Below are positions 30,279-42,158 of a stretch of DNA of 64,000 nucleotides, one piece after another (positions within the stretch are counted from its first letter, which is position 1; each line of letters begins with the position of its first letter). Source of the DNA: Flavobacteriales bacterium (GTDB lineage: Bacteria; Bacteroidota; Bacteroidia; Flavobacteriales; Flavobacteriaceae); contig SGZJ01000005.1 in assembly GCA_004213995.1 (NCBI GenBank), forward strand, positions 1-64,000, in the 5' to 3' direction. The position numbers and the translations under genes are program-made. The notes under the pieces were generated by a model. It was not told the DNA's origin. It did not search any database and worked only from the letters and a program-made list of their open reading frames with translations.

Positions 30279-31331
30279 TTAGAAATCTTCTATTTGGTTA
30301 GTTTGATTTCTAGAAAGGGTTTTTCCTCGTCCTTTTTTGAAAATATCATTACTGTTTTTATTTCCTTTTCTTAATTTCTTTTGTTCTTCAAAAGGCAAGC
30401 TGTTAATTTCTTTGCAGTCGTAACTACAGCAATTGTCCATTTCTTTTTTACATTTATCACATTGAATAAAAAGTAGGTGACATGCGTCATTTGCACAATT
30501 TGTGTGAATATCAAAATTTGCCCCACATTGATGACATTGCGCAATTACATCATCGCTAATTTTTTCTGCTCGTCTGTCGTCAAAAACAAAATTTTTACCA
30601 ATAAAATTGTTTTTTAATTTTTGTTCATTAACTTGTTTTGTGTATTCAATGATCCCGCCCTTGAGCTGGAAAACATTTTTAAATCCTTTGTGCTTAAAGT
30701 AAGCGCTTGCCTTTTCACATCTAATACCCCCAGTACAATACATTATTAGATTCTTATCGTCTTTATGGTTTTTTAAATCTTCTTCTATTAAATCAAGAGA
30801 TTCTCGAAAAGTATCGACATCTGGCTTAATTGCGTTTTTAAAATGTCCTATTTCACTTTCGTAATGATTTCTCATATCCACTACAATAGAATTATCTTGC
30901 TCAGCTAAGTTATTATACTCAAGAGCATTTAAATGAACACCTGTGTTTGTAACATCAAATGTGTTGTCATTTAAACCATCAGCAACTATTTTTTCTCTAA
31001 TTTTTATTTTAAGTTTTAAGAAAGATTTATTGTTGTGTTCCACAGCAATATTTAAAGACGTGTTTTCTAAAAATGGAATTGATTTAAGGTGTAGCTTAAA
31101 TTCTTCAAAATTATCTTTTGGAATTGATAATTGCGCATTAATTCCTTCGAAGGCTACGTATATTCTTCCTAAAATTTCTAATGAATCCCATTTAATAAAT
31201 AATTGATCTCTAAAAGACTTTGGGTCAATAATTTTAGCGTATTGATAAAAAGAAAGTGTCATTCTTTCTTTATTAGATTTGTCTATTAGAGCCGCTCTTT
31301 CTTTAGAGCTTAACTTGTTGTACAGTTGCAT
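30279..31331 (-). CDS. trhO: Rhodanese-domain tRNA uridine hydroxylase TrhO-like
   Basis: MYCTGGIRCEKASAYFKHKGF rhodanese active loop; C-terminal Cys-rich zinc-binding-like tail. Confidence 0.9.
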   Translation of the reverse strand: MQLYNKLSSKERAALIDKSNKERMTLSFYQYAKIIDPKSFRDQLFIKWDSLEILGRIYVAFEGINAQLSIPKDNFEEFKLHLKSIPFLENTSLNIAVEHNNKSFLKLKIKIREKIVADGLNDNTFDVTNTGVHLNALEYNNLAEQDNSIVVDMRNHYESEIGHFKNAIKPDVDTFRESLDLIEEDLKNHKDDKNLIMYCTGGIRCEKASAYFKHKGFKNVFQLKGGIIEYTKQVNEQKLKNNFIGKNFVFDDRRAEKISDDVIAQCHQCGANFDIHTNCANDACHLLFIQCDKCKKEMDNCCSYDCKEINSLPFEEQKKLRKGNKNSNDIFKKGRGKTLSRNQTNQIEDF

Positions 31332-31360
31332 TCTATACTGGTTTATTAATTCTATAGCTG

Positions 31361-31368
31361 CAAAAATA
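31361..31368 (-). promoter_or_regulatory. -7-like box TATTTTTG upstream of trhO-like gene
   Basis: Reverse complement of CAAAAATA, about 30 nt before ATG; no clear -33 TTG. Confidence 0.4.
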
Positions 31369-31478
31369 ATATTTATAAAATTAATACTGAAAAACTACTA
31401 AAACGAATGATAATAAAATTGTATTGTCATTAAAGTTGTATTAAATTAGCAATAGAATAAATTTCAAATCTACACAAA

Positions 31479-32480
31479 ATGGGGAATAACAAAGAAGACA
31501 AATTAAAGGCGCTAAAACTAACACTAGATAAGTTAGACAAAACATATGGAAAAGGAACGGTAATGAAAATGAGTGATGCCCCCGTTGCTGATGTTGATGC
31601 AACTTCTTCGGGATCTTTAGGTTTAGACTTAGCTTTAGGGGTTGGTGGTTACCCTAGAGGAAGAGTCATAGAAATATATGGTCCTGAATCATCAGGAAAA
31701 ACAACTTTAACGCTTCATGCTATAGCAGAATGTCAAAAAAAAGGAGGTATTGCAGCATTTATTGACGCTGAGCATGCTTTTGATAGATATTATGCACAAA
31801 ATTTAGGGGTAGATATTGATAATTTAATTATTTCTCAGCCAGATCACGGAGAGCAAGCATTAGAAATTGCAGATAACTTGATTAGATCTGGAGCTATCGA
31901 TATGGTAGTTATAGATTCTGTGGCAGCATTAACTCCAAAAAGCGAGATTGAAGGTGAAATGGGAGACTCTAAAATGGGTTTACATGCAAGGCTGATGTCA
32001 CAAGCTCTTAGAAAATTAACAGGCTCTATTAGTAAAACAAATTGTACAGTAATGTTTATAAATCAGTTGAGAGAAAAGATTGGTGTAATGTTTGGAAATC
32101 CAGAAACCACTACTGGTGGAAATGCATTAAAATTCTATGCGTCTATTAGGTTAGATATAAGAAGGTCAACCCAAATAAAAGATAGTAATGGGGCTGTATT
32201 AGGGAACAAGACAAGGGTAAAAGTGGTTAAAAATAAAGTTGCGCCACCTTTTAAATTAGCTGAATTTGATATTATGTACGGTCAAGGAATCTCAAAGGTT
32301 GGAGAAATACTTGATATAGCTGTTGAATCTAATATAATTCAAAAAAGTGGTTCTTGGTTTAGTTACGATGAAACCAAATTAGGTCAAGGTAGAGATGCTG
32401 TAAAAACCATGATAAAAGATAACCCAGAACTAATGGAAGAACTAGAGAATAAAGTTAAAGCTTTAGTTGCTGAAAATTAA
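31479..32480 (+). CDS. recA: Recombinase A
   Basis: [14 protein letters not shown] Walker [39 protein letters not shown]. Confidence 0.98.
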   Translation: MGNNKEDKLKALKLTLDKLDKTYGKGTVMKMSDAPVADVDATSSGSLGLDLALGVGGYPRGRVIEIYGPESSGKTTLTLHAIAECQKKGGIAAFIDAEHAFDRYYAQNLGVDIDNLIISQPDHGEQALEIADNLIRSGAIDMVVIDSVAALTPKSEIEGEMGDSKMGLHARLMSQALRKLTGSISKTNCTVMFINQLREKIGVMFGNPETTTGGNALKFYASIRLDIRRSTQIKDSNGAVLGNKTRVKVVKNKVAPPFKLAEFDIMYGQGISKVGEILDIAVESNIIQKSGSWFSYDETKLGQGRDAVKTMIKDNPELMEELENKVKALVAEN

Positions 32481-33205
32481 GATAAATCTTCTAAGATTAA
32501 ATTTCTGAAACTATCACTTGTAGACGAAACGTCTGATTGAGTTAAACCTAAAGTACTTTTAGGGTTGTGATATTTTACCCTTAAAAGTCCTGGTTTCCCA
32601 CTAAAAAACGCAAAAGGAAATCTTTTTTTATTGTCTAAAAAAGTTAAACATACAATTGGAATTTGATGTTCAATAGCAATTTTAAATGCACCTTTTTTAA
32701 ATTTACCCAAGGCTATAGATGGATCAGGAACTCCAGCTTCTGGGTAGATACAAATACTAAGCCCGTCTGCTAATCTTCTCTGTGTATTAAAAAATACCGA
32801 CTTTCGACTTTCTGAGCTTGATCTGTCTACTAAAATACACGCTCTTTTGTAGATAACTCCAAAAAATGGAATTTTTGATAGTTCAACTTTTCCAACAAAA
32901 ACAAAAGGATGATCTTTGAATATGGATATCATGCACATAATGTCCATCATCGAAGTATGATTACTTATAAACATGTAGTTTTTGCCCTTTTCTAAAATTG
33001 GTCTGTTATCTATCCTCCAATAAAATCCCATGAAAAATAAAACTATGTTTGACCATATAGTTGCGATTTTAAACACTTTAGGGTACCAAGATTCTTTTAA
33101 ACTAAACACAAATAAAAGCGGAAAAAGAATAATCCAACTTACACTACTAATTAAATAGAACCAAATCCTGTAAAGAAACCAAAAAAAATAGTTCAATAAA
33201 TTCAT
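32477..33205 (-). CDS. 1-acyl-sn-glycerol-3-phosphate acyltransferase (PlsC family)
   Basis: NHTSMMD (HxxxxD-type), [10 protein letters not shown] region. Confidence 0.9.
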   Translation of the reverse strand: MNLLNYFFWFLYRIWFYLISSVSWIILFPLLFVFSLKESWYPKVFKIATIWSNIVLFFMGFYWRIDNRPILEKGKNYMFISNHTSMMDIMCMISIFKDHPFVFVGKVELSKIPFFGVIYKRACILVDRSSSESRKSVFFNTQRRLADGLSICIYPEAGVPDPSIALGKFKKGAFKIAIEHQIPIVCLTFLDNKKRFPFAFFSGKPGLLRVKYHNPKSTLGLTQSDVSSTSDSFRNLILEDLS

Positions 33206-33228
33206 GTTTTCAAAACTAATTAAATTAA

Positions 33229-33259
33229 TTGAGGTATTTAAATAAAAAATTTAACTTTG
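33229..33259 (+). promoter_or_regulatory. Bacteroidetes-type promoter for trpS (TTG-N20-TAACTTTG)
   Basis: TTG 33229-33231, TAACTTTG 33252-33259, 20 nt before GTG start. Confidence 0.65.
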
Positions 33260-33279
33260 TAATCTAAAGATAACAAGTA

Positions 33280-34251
33280 GTGAGTAGGATTTTAACTGGA
33301 ATACAAAGTACAGGGACACCACATTTAGGTAACCTACTAGGGGCCATAATTCCTGCAATAAAAATGGCAAATAGCTCAGAAAACGAATCCTATTTGTTTA
33401 TAGCGGATATGCATTCGGTCACGCAAATAAAGGACCCAAAAAAACTACGATTTAATACATATTCTACAGCCGCATCTTGGCTAGCATTTGGGTTAAATTA
33501 TAATAAAACAATTTTTTACAGACAAAGTGATGTGCCCCAGGTTACAGAACTTGCCTGGTATTTAAATTGTTATTTTCCTTACCAAAGATTAACATTAGCA
33601 CATAGTTTTAAAGACAAATCAAATAGTTTAGAGGATATTAATGCCGGACTTTTTACTTATCCAATGTTAATGGCTGCAGACATTTTATTATATGATGCTA
33701 ACATAATTCCTGTTGGAAAAGATCAACTTCAACATCTTGAAATCACAAGAAGTGTAGGTAATAAATTTAATCATCAAAATGGAGAAACATTTATTATTCC
33801 TGAATCTAAAGTTGACGAAGGCACTATGCTTATTACAGGAACTGACGGAGCAAAAATGAGTAAAAGCAAAAAAAATGTAATTGATATTTTCTTAGAAGAA
33901 AAGCTTCTTAAAAAACAGATTTTATCTATTAAAACCGATAGTCTTCCTTTAGAAGCTTCTAAAGATTGGAAGAATTGTAATTTATTTAAACTCTATGAGT
34001 TACTGTGTGATGAAAAGCAGGCCGAAACAATGAAAAACAACTATACTAAGGGAGGTTATGGTTATGGTCATGCCAAAAAAGATTTATTAAATTTAATTCT
34101 TACTAAATATAAAACTGAAAGAGAAAAATATAACTATTATATGAGCAATTTAGATAAGATAGATAGCATCTTAAAAGCTGGTGCACTACAAGCCTCTAAA
34201 ACAGCTGACAAGGTTCTAAACAGAGTTAGAATAAAAGTTGGGTTTAATTAA
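33280..34251 (+). CDS. trpS: Tryptophan--tRNA ligase (GTG start)
   Basis: GIQSTGTPHLGNLLGAI; VGKDQLQHLEITR; KMSKSKKN. Confidence 0.97.
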   Translation: MSRILTGIQSTGTPHLGNLLGAIIPAIKMANSSENESYLFIADMHSVTQIKDPKKLRFNTYSTAASWLAFGLNYNKTIFYRQSDVPQVTELAWYLNCYFPYQRLTLAHSFKDKSNSLEDINAGLFTYPMLMAADILLYDANIIPVGKDQLQHLEITRSVGNKFNHQNGETFIIPESKVDEGTMLITGTDGAKMSKSKKNVIDIFLEEKLLKKQILSIKTDSLPLEASKDWKNCNLFKLYELLCDEKQAETMKNNYTKGGYGYGHAKKDLLNLILTKYKTEREKYNYYMSNLDKIDSILKAGALQASKTADKVLNRVRIKVGFN

Positions 34252-34290
34252 AAAGATTACTAACTTTAGTTTCTATAAACACCCTACAAA

Positions 34291-35166
34291 ATGAACTTAG
34301 ATAAATATGTAGAAGACTTGCTATACAGAAATGAATGCGTAGTCATTCCTAATTTTGGAGCTTTTATTACTTCAACTAATTCAACTAATATAAATAGCGA
34401 AGGCGTATTTACTCCTCCATCTAAGTCAATTTCATTTAATAAAAAAATTAAGAAAAATGATGGTGTTTTAGCAACTTATATTTCTGATTTAAATAACATT
34501 TCATTTGATGATGCGATGAAATTAATTAAGCTAAATGTTTCTAACTTTAATAATGATATACACAATAAAAATGATATTGTATTCTCAAAAGTCGGAGTAA
34601 TATCATTCAAAAACGGAGTGACAGAGTTTAGCTCTTACAATAATGTAAATTATTTAACAGAATCTTACGGACTACCAAGCGTATCAAGTTCAACTATTAA
34701 AAGAAATAAGAACAAAGCAGCTTTCTCTAACTTTTCAAAGTATGCTGCAGCCCTAATCATTGGGCTTTTAATCTCTAGTCTTGTTTATAATAATGAACTT
34801 AATAAAATAGAGCAAAAGAACATAATTGCCTACCAACAAGCTGATCTTTTGATTGAAAAAGAAATACAAAAGGCAACATTTGTGATTGAAAATCCTCTAC
34901 CTATTGTAAAAATGGTTGTAAAAGAAAATATTGGTGCCTTTCACGTAGTGGCTGGATCTTTTAGTATTGAAGAAAATAGTTTTACTAGAGTTAAACAATT
35001 AAAAAATAAAGGTTACAAAGCTAGAAGAATTGGTCAAAACAAGTTCGGGTTATTTCAAGTTGCATATTCAAGCTTTCAAACTAGAGCAGAAGCTGATATA
35101 GCTTTAGGGCAAATACGAATTTTGGATAATCAAGCTGCCTGGATTTTAAATAAAGAAATAAACTAA
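34291..35166 (+). CDS. HU-CCDC81-like domain plus SPOR domain membrane protein
   Basis: N-term VEDLLYRNECVVIPNFGAFITS; central TM; C-terminal GAFHVVAGSFSIEENSFTRVKQLKNKGYKAR SPOR repeat. Confidence 0.85.
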   Translation: MNLDKYVEDLLYRNECVVIPNFGAFITSTNSTNINSEGVFTPPSKSISFNKKIKKNDGVLATYISDLNNISFDDAMKLIKLNVSNFNNDIHNKNDIVFSKVGVISFKNGVTEFSSYNNVNYLTESYGLPSVSSSTIKRNKNKAAFSNFSKYAAALIIGLLISSLVYNNELNKIEQKNIIAYQQADLLIEKEIQKATFVIENPLPIVKMVVKENIGAFHVVAGSFSIEENSFTRVKQLKNKGYKARRIGQNKFGLFQVAYSSFQTRAEADIALGQIRILDNQAAWILNKEIN

Positions 35167-35169
35167 ATA

Positions 35170-35688
35170 ATGCCATTAAAAACAGCTATGTCATCATTAA
35201 CAGTGATGACAGATTTAGTGCTTCCGAGTGAAACTAATGCTATTAATAATTTGTTTGGAGGTGAATTACTAGCAAGAATGGATAGAGCTGGTTGTATCGC
35301 TGCAAGAAGACATTCTGGCGAAATAGTAGTTACAACTTCAGTAAATCATGTTGCGTTTAACAAAGCTATTCCTTTAGGTAGTATTGTCACAATTGAAGCT
35401 AAAGTTTCTAGAGCGTTCAAAACCTCAATGGAGGTATATTTAGATGTTTGGATAAATTTTGATGGAGGAGAAAAGATTAAGTCAAATGAGGCAATTTATA
35501 CTTTTGTGGCAGTAGACAAAAACGGTAAGCCAACATCAATCCCTGAAATAACTCCTGAGTCAAAGCTAGAAATTGAAAGATACAATGGAGCTCTAAGAAG
35601 ACGTCAACTTAGTCTTGTATTAGCTGGTAAATTGAAAGCACAAGAAGCTACAGAGTTAAAAGCATTATTTCTTGCCAATCCAAAATAA
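35170..35688 (+). CDS. Acyl-CoA thioesterase (hotdog fold)
   Basis: TNAINNLFGGELLARMDRAGCIAARRHSG; VNHVAFNKAIPLGSIVTIEAKV. Confidence 0.92.
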   Translation: MPLKTAMSSLTVMTDLVLPSETNAINNLFGGELLARMDRAGCIAARRHSGEIVVTTSVNHVAFNKAIPLGSIVTIEAKVSRAFKTSMEVYLDVWINFDGGEKIKSNEAIYTFVAVDKNGKPTSIPEITPESKLEIERYNGALRRRQLSLVLAGKLKAQEATELKALFLANPK

Positions 35689-36891
35689 GGGATTTTCTGT
35701 CTTATTGTCCTTAAATAAACTAAAACTTAATATTGTCTGACCTGAATTTTTATTTGTAATAATTTCTCCTAATTTTTGTTTTGTTGAAACCTTATCCCCT
35801 TTTTTCACATATATATCTGAAAGATTCTTATACACAGTGAAAAAATTACCATGTTGAATTAATATAGTTTTAGACCCATTTTTTGAACTTATTATTCTGT
35901 ATACTGTTCCGTTAAAAATAGTTCTAGCCTTTTGGGATGAAGCAGTAATTATTCTTATTCCATTACTTTGGATTGTAGCAGTTTTAACTATCGGGTGAGG
36001 TTGCTTTCCGTATTTCAGAGAAACATATCCTTTTTCTACAGGCCATGGGAGTTTACCTTTATTTGAAATAAAATTGTTTGATAATAGTTTAGCTTCAGGG
36101 GTTAAGGCAAAAAGTTTAGATGACGTCTTTTTCTTTCTATTTGACTCAGCAATTGCTTTAGCTATAATTTTTTCAATTTCTTTATCTATTTTTGCTGTTT
36201 TTTGCTGTTTCAATTTAATATCTCTAATATATTTAGTTTGATTATTAGAAATAAAAGTTAATAGATTGTTTTTATTAAAAATTTCACGATTGATGTCCTT
36301 TTTTATTTTTTGATTATCGTTGACTAGCTTTAATTGAAGATTTTTATCATTGTTAAGCTTATTCGCCATTGACTTAAGCTTTTTGGTATTGATTGCTATT
36401 TTTTGTAATTGATTATTTTGATACTCAGAATATTGTTTGAAGTATTGAATTCGCTTTAAGGCCTCTTGAAAGTTTGCTGAAGAAAAAATAAACATCAACT
36501 TTCCTGTTTTAGATCTAGTTTTATAGGATCTCAATATCATATCTGAATATTGAGACTTTAAAAGCTGTTGAGAGTTTTGAAGCTGATTTATTACCTCTTG
36601 GTTGTTTCGAATGGATACAGAAATAATATTAAGCTCATTATTTGTAATTTTTATGATTTCATTTTGAAGGTTTAATTTATAATTCAAATTTTCAATATTT
36701 TCTACAACAAGCTTTTCTTCGTCTTTAGAATTATTAATTAAGTTTTGAATGTTTTTTATTTCATTTACTAAATCAGTTCTTTTGAGCTCTAAATCCTTTT
36801 GACTTAAATTTTGAGAATAACATGAGGCGCTATACAAAGCCAACGTTATTAGTAAAAAGATAAATCTCGATTTATCGAACATCAAATGCAA
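35665..36891 (-). CDS. Murein hydrolase activator EnvC-like (coiled coil + M23/LytM)
   Basis: Signal peptide, long coiled coil, KLPWPVEKGYVSLKYGKQPHP; degenerate LytM tail ILIQHGNFFTVYKNLSDIYVKKGDKV. Confidence 0.9.
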   Translation of the reverse strand: MHLMFDKSRFIFLLITLALYSASCYSQNLSQKDLELKRTDLVNEIKNIQNLINNSKDEEKLVVENIENLNYKLNLQNEIIKITNNELNIISVSIRNNQEVINQLQNSQQLLKSQYSDMILRSYKTRSKTGKLMFIFSSANFQEALKRIQYFKQYSEYQNNQLQKIAINTKKLKSMANKLNNDKNLQLKLVNDNQKIKKDINREIFNKNNLLTFISNNQTKYIRDIKLKQQKTAKIDKEIEKIIAKAIAESNRKKKTSSKLFALTPEAKLLSNNFISNKGKLPWPVEKGYVSLKYGKQPHPIVKTATIQSNGIRIITASSQKARTIFNGTVYRIISSKNGSKTILIQHGNFFTVYKNLSDIYVKKGDKVSTKQKLGEIITNKNSGQTILSFSLFKDNKTENPLFWIGKK

Positions 36892-37744
36892 TTTTTTTAT
36901 AATTACTAGGAATTTTAAATGGAAGTTTAAATTTATTGTTAAGTTTAATTGACTTAAATTCTAAATTAATTTGATTCATTAGTGTGCCTTCATAATTGTC
37001 TAAATTTACAAAAACTGTATTTTCTTGTACATTGTTTTGTTTTTCAAAATTAGTTTTATATAGCTCTATTTTTGAGGGAAAAACCATGTTGGCAATATCA
37101 ATAAATTCAAAATAAGATAGCTCATAAAGATCAAAATTATTTCTATCATCTTTAATTTTAAATGAGTATTGATTTATTTTAAAATTATCTGAATTTATAA
37201 TATAACTTCCTTCAAATAGGTTTTTATTTATTTTTGAAGAGTTGGAAATAATGCTCCAATTAAATATATATGAGTCATCTTTACCACTAAAAGAGTCATT
37301 GAAGTCTGATTTATTAATTTTATTAACTGGTTCAGATAATAATAAGCTTTCAATAGTTTTATAACTCAAATTAACTCCTAAAATTTCATCAATGTTACTA
37401 AAACTTGATTTTAAATAGTTTTTTTGAAGCTTATTATAATAAAACAGGCTGTCTTTGGTGATTAAAACCCTAACAATTCCTGCCGCAGAGCTTAACCATA
37501 TTGCCTTGTCTTTTATAATTCTAATATTCGCTGAATAACTTTTGGTTCTTCCTTTATTATTTAGCTTTATTTTTATTTTAGACTGAAAGGATTTGAATTT
37601 GGATTTTGACTTTGATACTTTTCTGATTACTTGTTTTGGGTTTAATCTCTTATTGTCTGAATCTGTTGTCTCGCGAGTTATATCCTTTGTAGGTTTACAG
37701 GAAGATATTATTATTAGAACTAAAAAATATTTTAAAAATCTCAT
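36872..37744 (-). CDS. DUF4292-like lipoprotein (LolA-fold-like)
   Basis: Lipobox VLIIISSCKP; SAAGIVRVLITKDSLFYYNKLQKNYLKSSFSNIDEILGVNLSY. Confidence 0.8.
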   Translation of the reverse strand: MRFLKYFLVLIIISSCKPTKDITRETTDSDNKRLNPKQVIRKVSKSKSKFKSFQSKIKIKLNNKGRTKSYSANIRIIKDKAIWLSSAAGIVRVLITKDSLFYYNKLQKNYLKSSFSNIDEILGVNLSYKTIESLLLSEPVNKINKSDFNDSFSGKDDSYIFNWSIISNSSKINKNLFEGSYIINSDNFKINQYSFKIKDDRNNFDLYELSYFEFIDIANMVFPSKIELYKTNFEKQNNVQENTVFVNLDNYEGTLMNQINLEFKSIKLNNKFKLPFKIPSNYKKIAFDVR

Positions 37745-37748
37745 AATC

Positions 37749-38183
37749 TTACTTAATTCCTGTGCTACCAAAGCCGTTAACTCCTCTAACAGTTTTAGAT
37801 AACTCTTTTACCTCAATCCATTTTGCTTGCTCATGACTTGCTATTACTAATTGAGCTATTCTGTCTCCGTTATTTATAGTATATGAATCTTTTGATAAGT
37901 TAATTAATATTATTCCAATTTCTCCTCTATAATCAGCATCTATTGTTCCAGGAGAATTTAATACGCACAATCCATGTTTTATTGAGAGGCCACTTCTTGA
38001 TCTTACCTGTGCTTCAAATCCTTTAGGCAAAGAAATATAGAGGCCCGTTTTAATTATTTTCCTTTCCAAAGAATTAAGTATTATAGGTTCGTCTATAAAA
38101 GCCTTGAGGTCCATCCCCGCTGATGAACTAGTTTCATAGTGCGGAAGATTATGATTAGATTTATTTATTATTTCAATTTTCAT
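37749..38183 (-). CDS. dut: dUTP diphosphatase
   Basis: [48 protein letters not shown]. Confidence 0.97.
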   Translation of the reverse strand: MKIEIINKSNHNLPHYETSSSAGMDLKAFIDEPIILNSLERKIIKTGLYISLPKGFEAQVRSRSGLSIKHGLCVLNSPGTIDADYRGEIGIILINLSKDSYTINNGDRIAQLVIASHEQAKWIEVKELSKTVRGVNGFGSTGIK

Positions 38184-39633
38184 TATTTATAAGTTTAATT
38201 GTGTCCTTTTCAAATTTAATTATGATTAGGCCAAGTAAAATTAATATTCCAATTCCAAAATAATAATTTCCAGGAAAAATATAAAAAGAAGTAAAAGCTA
38301 AAAATGTACTTAGCAGTATGTATATACATATTTTAGGTAGGTTGTAAGGAATTGGATAATGGCGTTGTCCTAAAAAATAAGATATCATTGCCATTACAAA
38401 ATAAGCAAGAAATGTTGCTATTGCTGACCCTAAATATCCGTAATAAGGAATTAATGCGATATTTACAGAAAGTGTAATTGCAGCACCGAAGGTAGATATG
38501 TAAGCTCCAAACTTTGTTTTATCTGTTACCTTATACCAAACAGATAAATTTTGATATATCCCCAAAAATAAGTTAGCCATAAGAATAATAGGCACAATGT
38601 ATAAAGCTTCCCAATAGGCTGAATCACCAATAAAAAGAAATTTTAATATGTCTATAAAGACCACAACTGCGATTAAAATAAAGGATCCTAATATTACAAA
38701 CACCTCTAAAATTAATGCATATGCTTTTTCGGGGGAATTATTTTTGGCGGTACTGAAAATAAATGGCTCGATACCTAATTTGAAGGCCGTTGAAAAAAGA
38801 GTAATAAACAGAGCTAACTTATAACAAGCTGCATACATTCCAATTTGTGCTTTATCAACATCAAAATAATCTAATAAAATTTTATCAAAGCTTTCATTTA
38901 TTGAGTATGCCAATCCTGCTAATAAAATTGGCACAGAATATTTAAGCATTTTCTTAAGTAATTTAAAATCGATTTTATATTGAATGTTTACATAGAAATT
39001 ACTCATCACTAAGAAGGTTAATGCGCTTGATATTAGCAGAGAAATAAAAATATAATTTATTTCAAAGTTTTCTACATAGATATAATCAAGCGAGGGACTT
39101 TTAGTATGGTTGTTTTTAAGAAAAATTAAAAAGAAAATATTTAATGAAACATTCACAATAACATTAAATATTTTAATCAGCGTATATCTAATTGCTTTAT
39201 TATTTAATCGCAAGTATGCAAATGGAATTACAACCAAAGAGTCTAAAACTAATATCCATATAACCAAATATAAATAATCAGAGCGAATTCCTATAAAATC
39301 AGAAATTTGATCTATGAAAGTAAGTCCTATTGCTAAAAACATCACTGAAGTTAAGATTATTGAAATTGAAGAAGTGCTCACTACATTTGATTTCTTTGAA
39401 TAAGAATTAAAAAACCTAAAAAAAGCTGTTTCTAACCCATAAGATAAAAGAACGTTAAGTAAAATGATGTAGGAAAAAATAATTGATAAATCTCCATAAT
39501 CTGAAATATTTTCAAGTACAGATTTGTCGGTATGCAATCTGACTAGTAAAACACTAACTACTCTAGGGAAAACAGTAGCTATTCCATAAACAATAGCTTG
39601 TTTAAAAGCTGACTTTAATTTGTTCAAGTTCAA
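38173..39633 (-). CDS. Oligosaccharide flippase / polysaccharide biosynthesis membrane protein
   Basis: Multi-TM Wzx/PST pattern; [27 protein letters not shown]. Confidence 0.88.
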   Translation of the reverse strand: MNLNKLKSAFKQAIVYGIATVFPRVVSVLLVRLHTDKSVLENISDYGDLSIIFSYIILLNVLLSYGLETAFFRFFNSYSKKSNVVSTSSISIILTSVMFLAIGLTFIDQISDFIGIRSDYLYLVIWILVLDSLVVIPFAYLRLNNKAIRYTLIKIFNVIVNVSLNIFFLIFLKNNHTKSPSLDYIYVENFEINYIFISLLISSALTFLVMSNFYVNIQYKIDFKLLKKMLKYSVPILLAGLAYSINESFDKILLDYFDVDKAQIGMYAACYKLALFITLFSTAFKLGIEPFIFSTAKNNSPEKAYALILEVFVILGSFILIAVVVFIDILKFLFIGDSAYWEALYIVPIILMANLFLGIYQNLSVWYKVTDKTKFGAYISTFGAAITLSVNIALIPYYGYLGSAIATFLAYFVMAMISYFLGQRHYPIPYNLPKICIYILLSTFLAFTSFYIFPGNYYFGIGILILLGLIIIKFEKDTIKLINNEN

Positions 39634-39695
39634 ATATTTATCCTAAAAGTAAGCTTTTAATCAAAGTTATCAAAGTAACTTGAATTTAAGAGATA

Positions 39696-40550
39696 CTAAT
39701 TATTAAGTGCTTCGGCGCCTCCAACTATTTCTAAGATTTCATTTGTAATTGCCGCTTGTCTAGCTTGATTATAGGCTAACTTTAACTGATCTCTTAGTTC
39801 AGTTGCATTATCAGTAGCTTTATGCATTGCCGTCATTCTGGCTCCGTGTTCACTTGCCCAAGAGTCACGAATGGCTTTGAATAATTGATTTTTTAAGGAC
39901 TTTGGAATTAGCTCTTCAATTATTTCTTTTTTTGAGGGTTCGAAAATGTAATCTAAATTATTATTGGAGTCATCTTCAACATCAGATATCGGTAAAAACT
40001 GCTCATTCACAACAACTTGTGTTGCAGCATTTTTAAACTTGTTATATACGATATCAATTTTATCAAAATCTTCATTAACAAACATTTGCATAAGTGACTC
40101 AGCAATTAAAGAGACACTTTCCATGTTTAGGTTGTCAAAAATATCAATGTGATTTGATTCAACATTATAACTTTTTTGAAGAAAATCATTTCCTTTCTTA
40201 CCAATAGCAACAAATGACACATCTGTATCATTATAGACAGAATTTGCTAGCTCTGTAGATTTTTTGAAAATATTAGAATTGAATCCACCACATAAACCTC
40301 TATTAGAGGTAATTGAAACTATAAGAACTTTTTTTACTTTGCGCTTTTGAGCATACTTATTATCAGAATCGATTGAAGAACTTAAGCTTTGTAAAATTTC
40401 TGTTAGTTTATTTGAATACGGTCTCATAGCTGTAATAGCATCTTGTGCCTTTTTTAACTTTGCAGCAGAAACCATTTTCATGGCGCTTGTTATCTGCATC
40501 GTTGAAGAGACTGATGAGATTCTATTTCTTATTTCCTTTAAATTAGCCAT
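39696..40550 (-). CDS. atpG: ATP synthase gamma subunit
   Basis: LKEIRNRISSVSSTMQITSAMKMVSAAKLKKAQ; C-terminal RQAAITNEILEIVGGAEAL. Confidence 0.98.
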   Translation of the reverse strand: MANLKEIRNRISSVSSTMQITSAMKMVSAAKLKKAQDAITAMRPYSNKLTEILQSLSSSIDSDNKYAQKRKVKKVLIVSITSNRGLCGGFNSNIFKKSTELANSVYNDTDVSFVAIGKKGNDFLQKSYNVESNHIDIFDNLNMESVSLIAESLMQMFVNEDFDKIDIVYNKFKNAATQVVVNEQFLPISDVEDDSNNNLDYIFEPSKKEIIEELIPKSLKNQLFKAIRDSWASEHGARMTAMHKATDNATELRDQLKLAYNQARQAAITNEILEIVGGAEALNN

Positions 40551-40559
40551 TGTTAGAGA

Positions 40560-42134
40560 TTAATATTTATCAGATAAATCTTTACAAACTGACTCTAAAG
40601 TGTTAACCACTTCTTCAGTTAGCTTTCCTTGTTTTAAGCTATCTAATACCCCCTGATGCTTAGTTCTAAGAATTGTTAAATATTCGTTTTCAAATTCTTT
40701 TATTTTTTCCACAGGAACATTTCTGAGTAAATTTTTAGAACCTGCATAAATTATCGCAACCTGATCTTCAACAGTAAATGGATCGTTTTGAGCTTGTTTT
40801 AATATCTCAACATTTCTCTTACCTTTTTCAATAACATTTAATGTAGCAGCATCTAAATCCGATCCAAACTTTGCAAAAGCTTCTAGTTCCCTAAATTGAG
40901 CTTGGTCTAATTTCAAAGTACCTGCCACTTTTTTCATTGACTTTATTTGAGCTGAACCACCAACTCTTGAAACTGATATTCCCACGTTAATTGCGGGCCT
41001 AACACCTGAATTAAATAAATCTGATTCTAAAAATATTTGTCCGTCTGTAATTGAAATAACATTTGTCGGAATATAAGCTGATACATCTCCCGCTTGAGTT
41101 TCAATTATTGGTAAAGCTGTCAATGAGCCTCCTCCTTTAACTAAAGGAGCTAATGAAGCTGGTAAATCATTCATTTCTTTTGCAATATTATCATCAGCAA
41201 TTACCTTTGCAGATCTTTCTAATAGTCTTGAATGAAGATAAAACACATCCCCTGGGTAAGCCTCACGTCCTGGAGGTCTTCTAAGTAATAATGAAACCTC
41301 ACGATAAGCAACTGCTTGCTTAGATAAATCATCGTATACAATTAAGGCCGGTCTTCCTGTGTCTCTAAAGTATTCTCCAATTGAAGCCCCTGTGAAAGGT
41401 GCATATACCTGCATCGCTGCAGGGTCAGATGCGTTTGCAGCTACAATTGTTGTATACGCTAATGCTCCTTTGTCCTCTAAAACTTTTGCTATCGCAGCAA
41501 CTGTAGAAGCTTTTTGCCCTATAGCAACATAAATACAATATACTGGCTCGCCTGCATCATAAAATTCTTTTTGATTTAATATAGTATCAATACAAACGGT
41601 TGTTTTACCTGTTTGTCTGTCGCCAATAACCAATTCTCTTTGTCCTCTTCCAACAGGAATCATAGCATCAATAGATTTAATCCCAGTTTGTAAAGGTTCA
41701 TTAACAGGTTGTCGGTATATAACTCCAGGAGCTTTTCTTTCTAATGGCATTTCATATAAATCACCTTGAATAGAGCCTTTACCGTCTATAGGTTGGCCCA
41801 GGGTGTTAACCACTCTTCCTACAATACCTTCACCAACATTAATAGATGCAATTCTTGTAGTTCTTTTTACGGTATCCCCTTCTTTAATTTCATTGGAGGC
41901 ACCCAATAATACAACTCCAACATTATCTTCCTCAAGGTTCAAAACTATACCCTCGATACCGTTTGAAAACTCCACAAGTTCTCCGTATTGGACATTAGAT
42001 AAGCCGTAAACACGTGCGATTCCGTCTCCAATTGTTAGTACCGTTCCAGTTTCATCAAAAGATATGTTAGCATCATGATTTGAAAGCTGTTGTTTTAAAA
42101 TTGCTGATATTTCAGCTGGATTTACTTCTGCCAT
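40560..42134 (-). CDS. atpA: ATP synthase alpha subunit
   Basis: [40 protein letters not shown]. Confidence 0.98.
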   Translation of the reverse strand: MAEVNPAEISAILKQQLSNHDANISFDETGTVLTIGDGIARVYGLSNVQYGELVEFSNGIEGIVLNLEEDNVGVVLLGASNEIKEGDTVKRTTRIASINVGEGIVGRVVNTLGQPIDGKGSIQGDLYEMPLERKAPGVIYRQPVNEPLQTGIKSIDAMIPVGRGQRELVIGDRQTGKTTVCIDTILNQKEFYDAGEPVYCIYVAIGQKASTVAAIAKVLEDKGALAYTTIVAANASDPAAMQVYAPFTGASIGEYFRDTGRPALIVYDDLSKQAVAYREVSLLLRRPPGREAYPGDVFYLHSRLLERSAKVIADDNIAKEMNDLPASLAPLVKGGGSLTALPIIETQAGDVSAYIPTNVISITDGQIFLESDLFNSGVRPAINVGISVSRVGGSAQIKSMKKVAGTLKLDQAQFRELEAFAKFGSDLDAATLNVIEKGKRNVEILKQAQNDPFTVEDQVAIIYAGSKNLLRNVPVEKIKEFENEYLTILRTKHQGVLDSLKQGKLTEEVVNTLESVCKDLSDKY

Positions 42135-42158
42135 TTTAATGTATTTATTTAATAAACT

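Noticed and set aside
30481-30560. Cys-rich C-terminus of the TrhO-like protein as a novel zinc domain
   Set aside because: A Cys-rich tail is a usual feature of this rhodanese/TrhO family, so not treated as novel.
31732-31750. A8 run followed by AGGAGGT inside recA
   Set aside because: Looks like a slippery site plus Shine-Dalgarno, but encodes the conserved QKKGG segment and there is no useful start codon in frame downstream.
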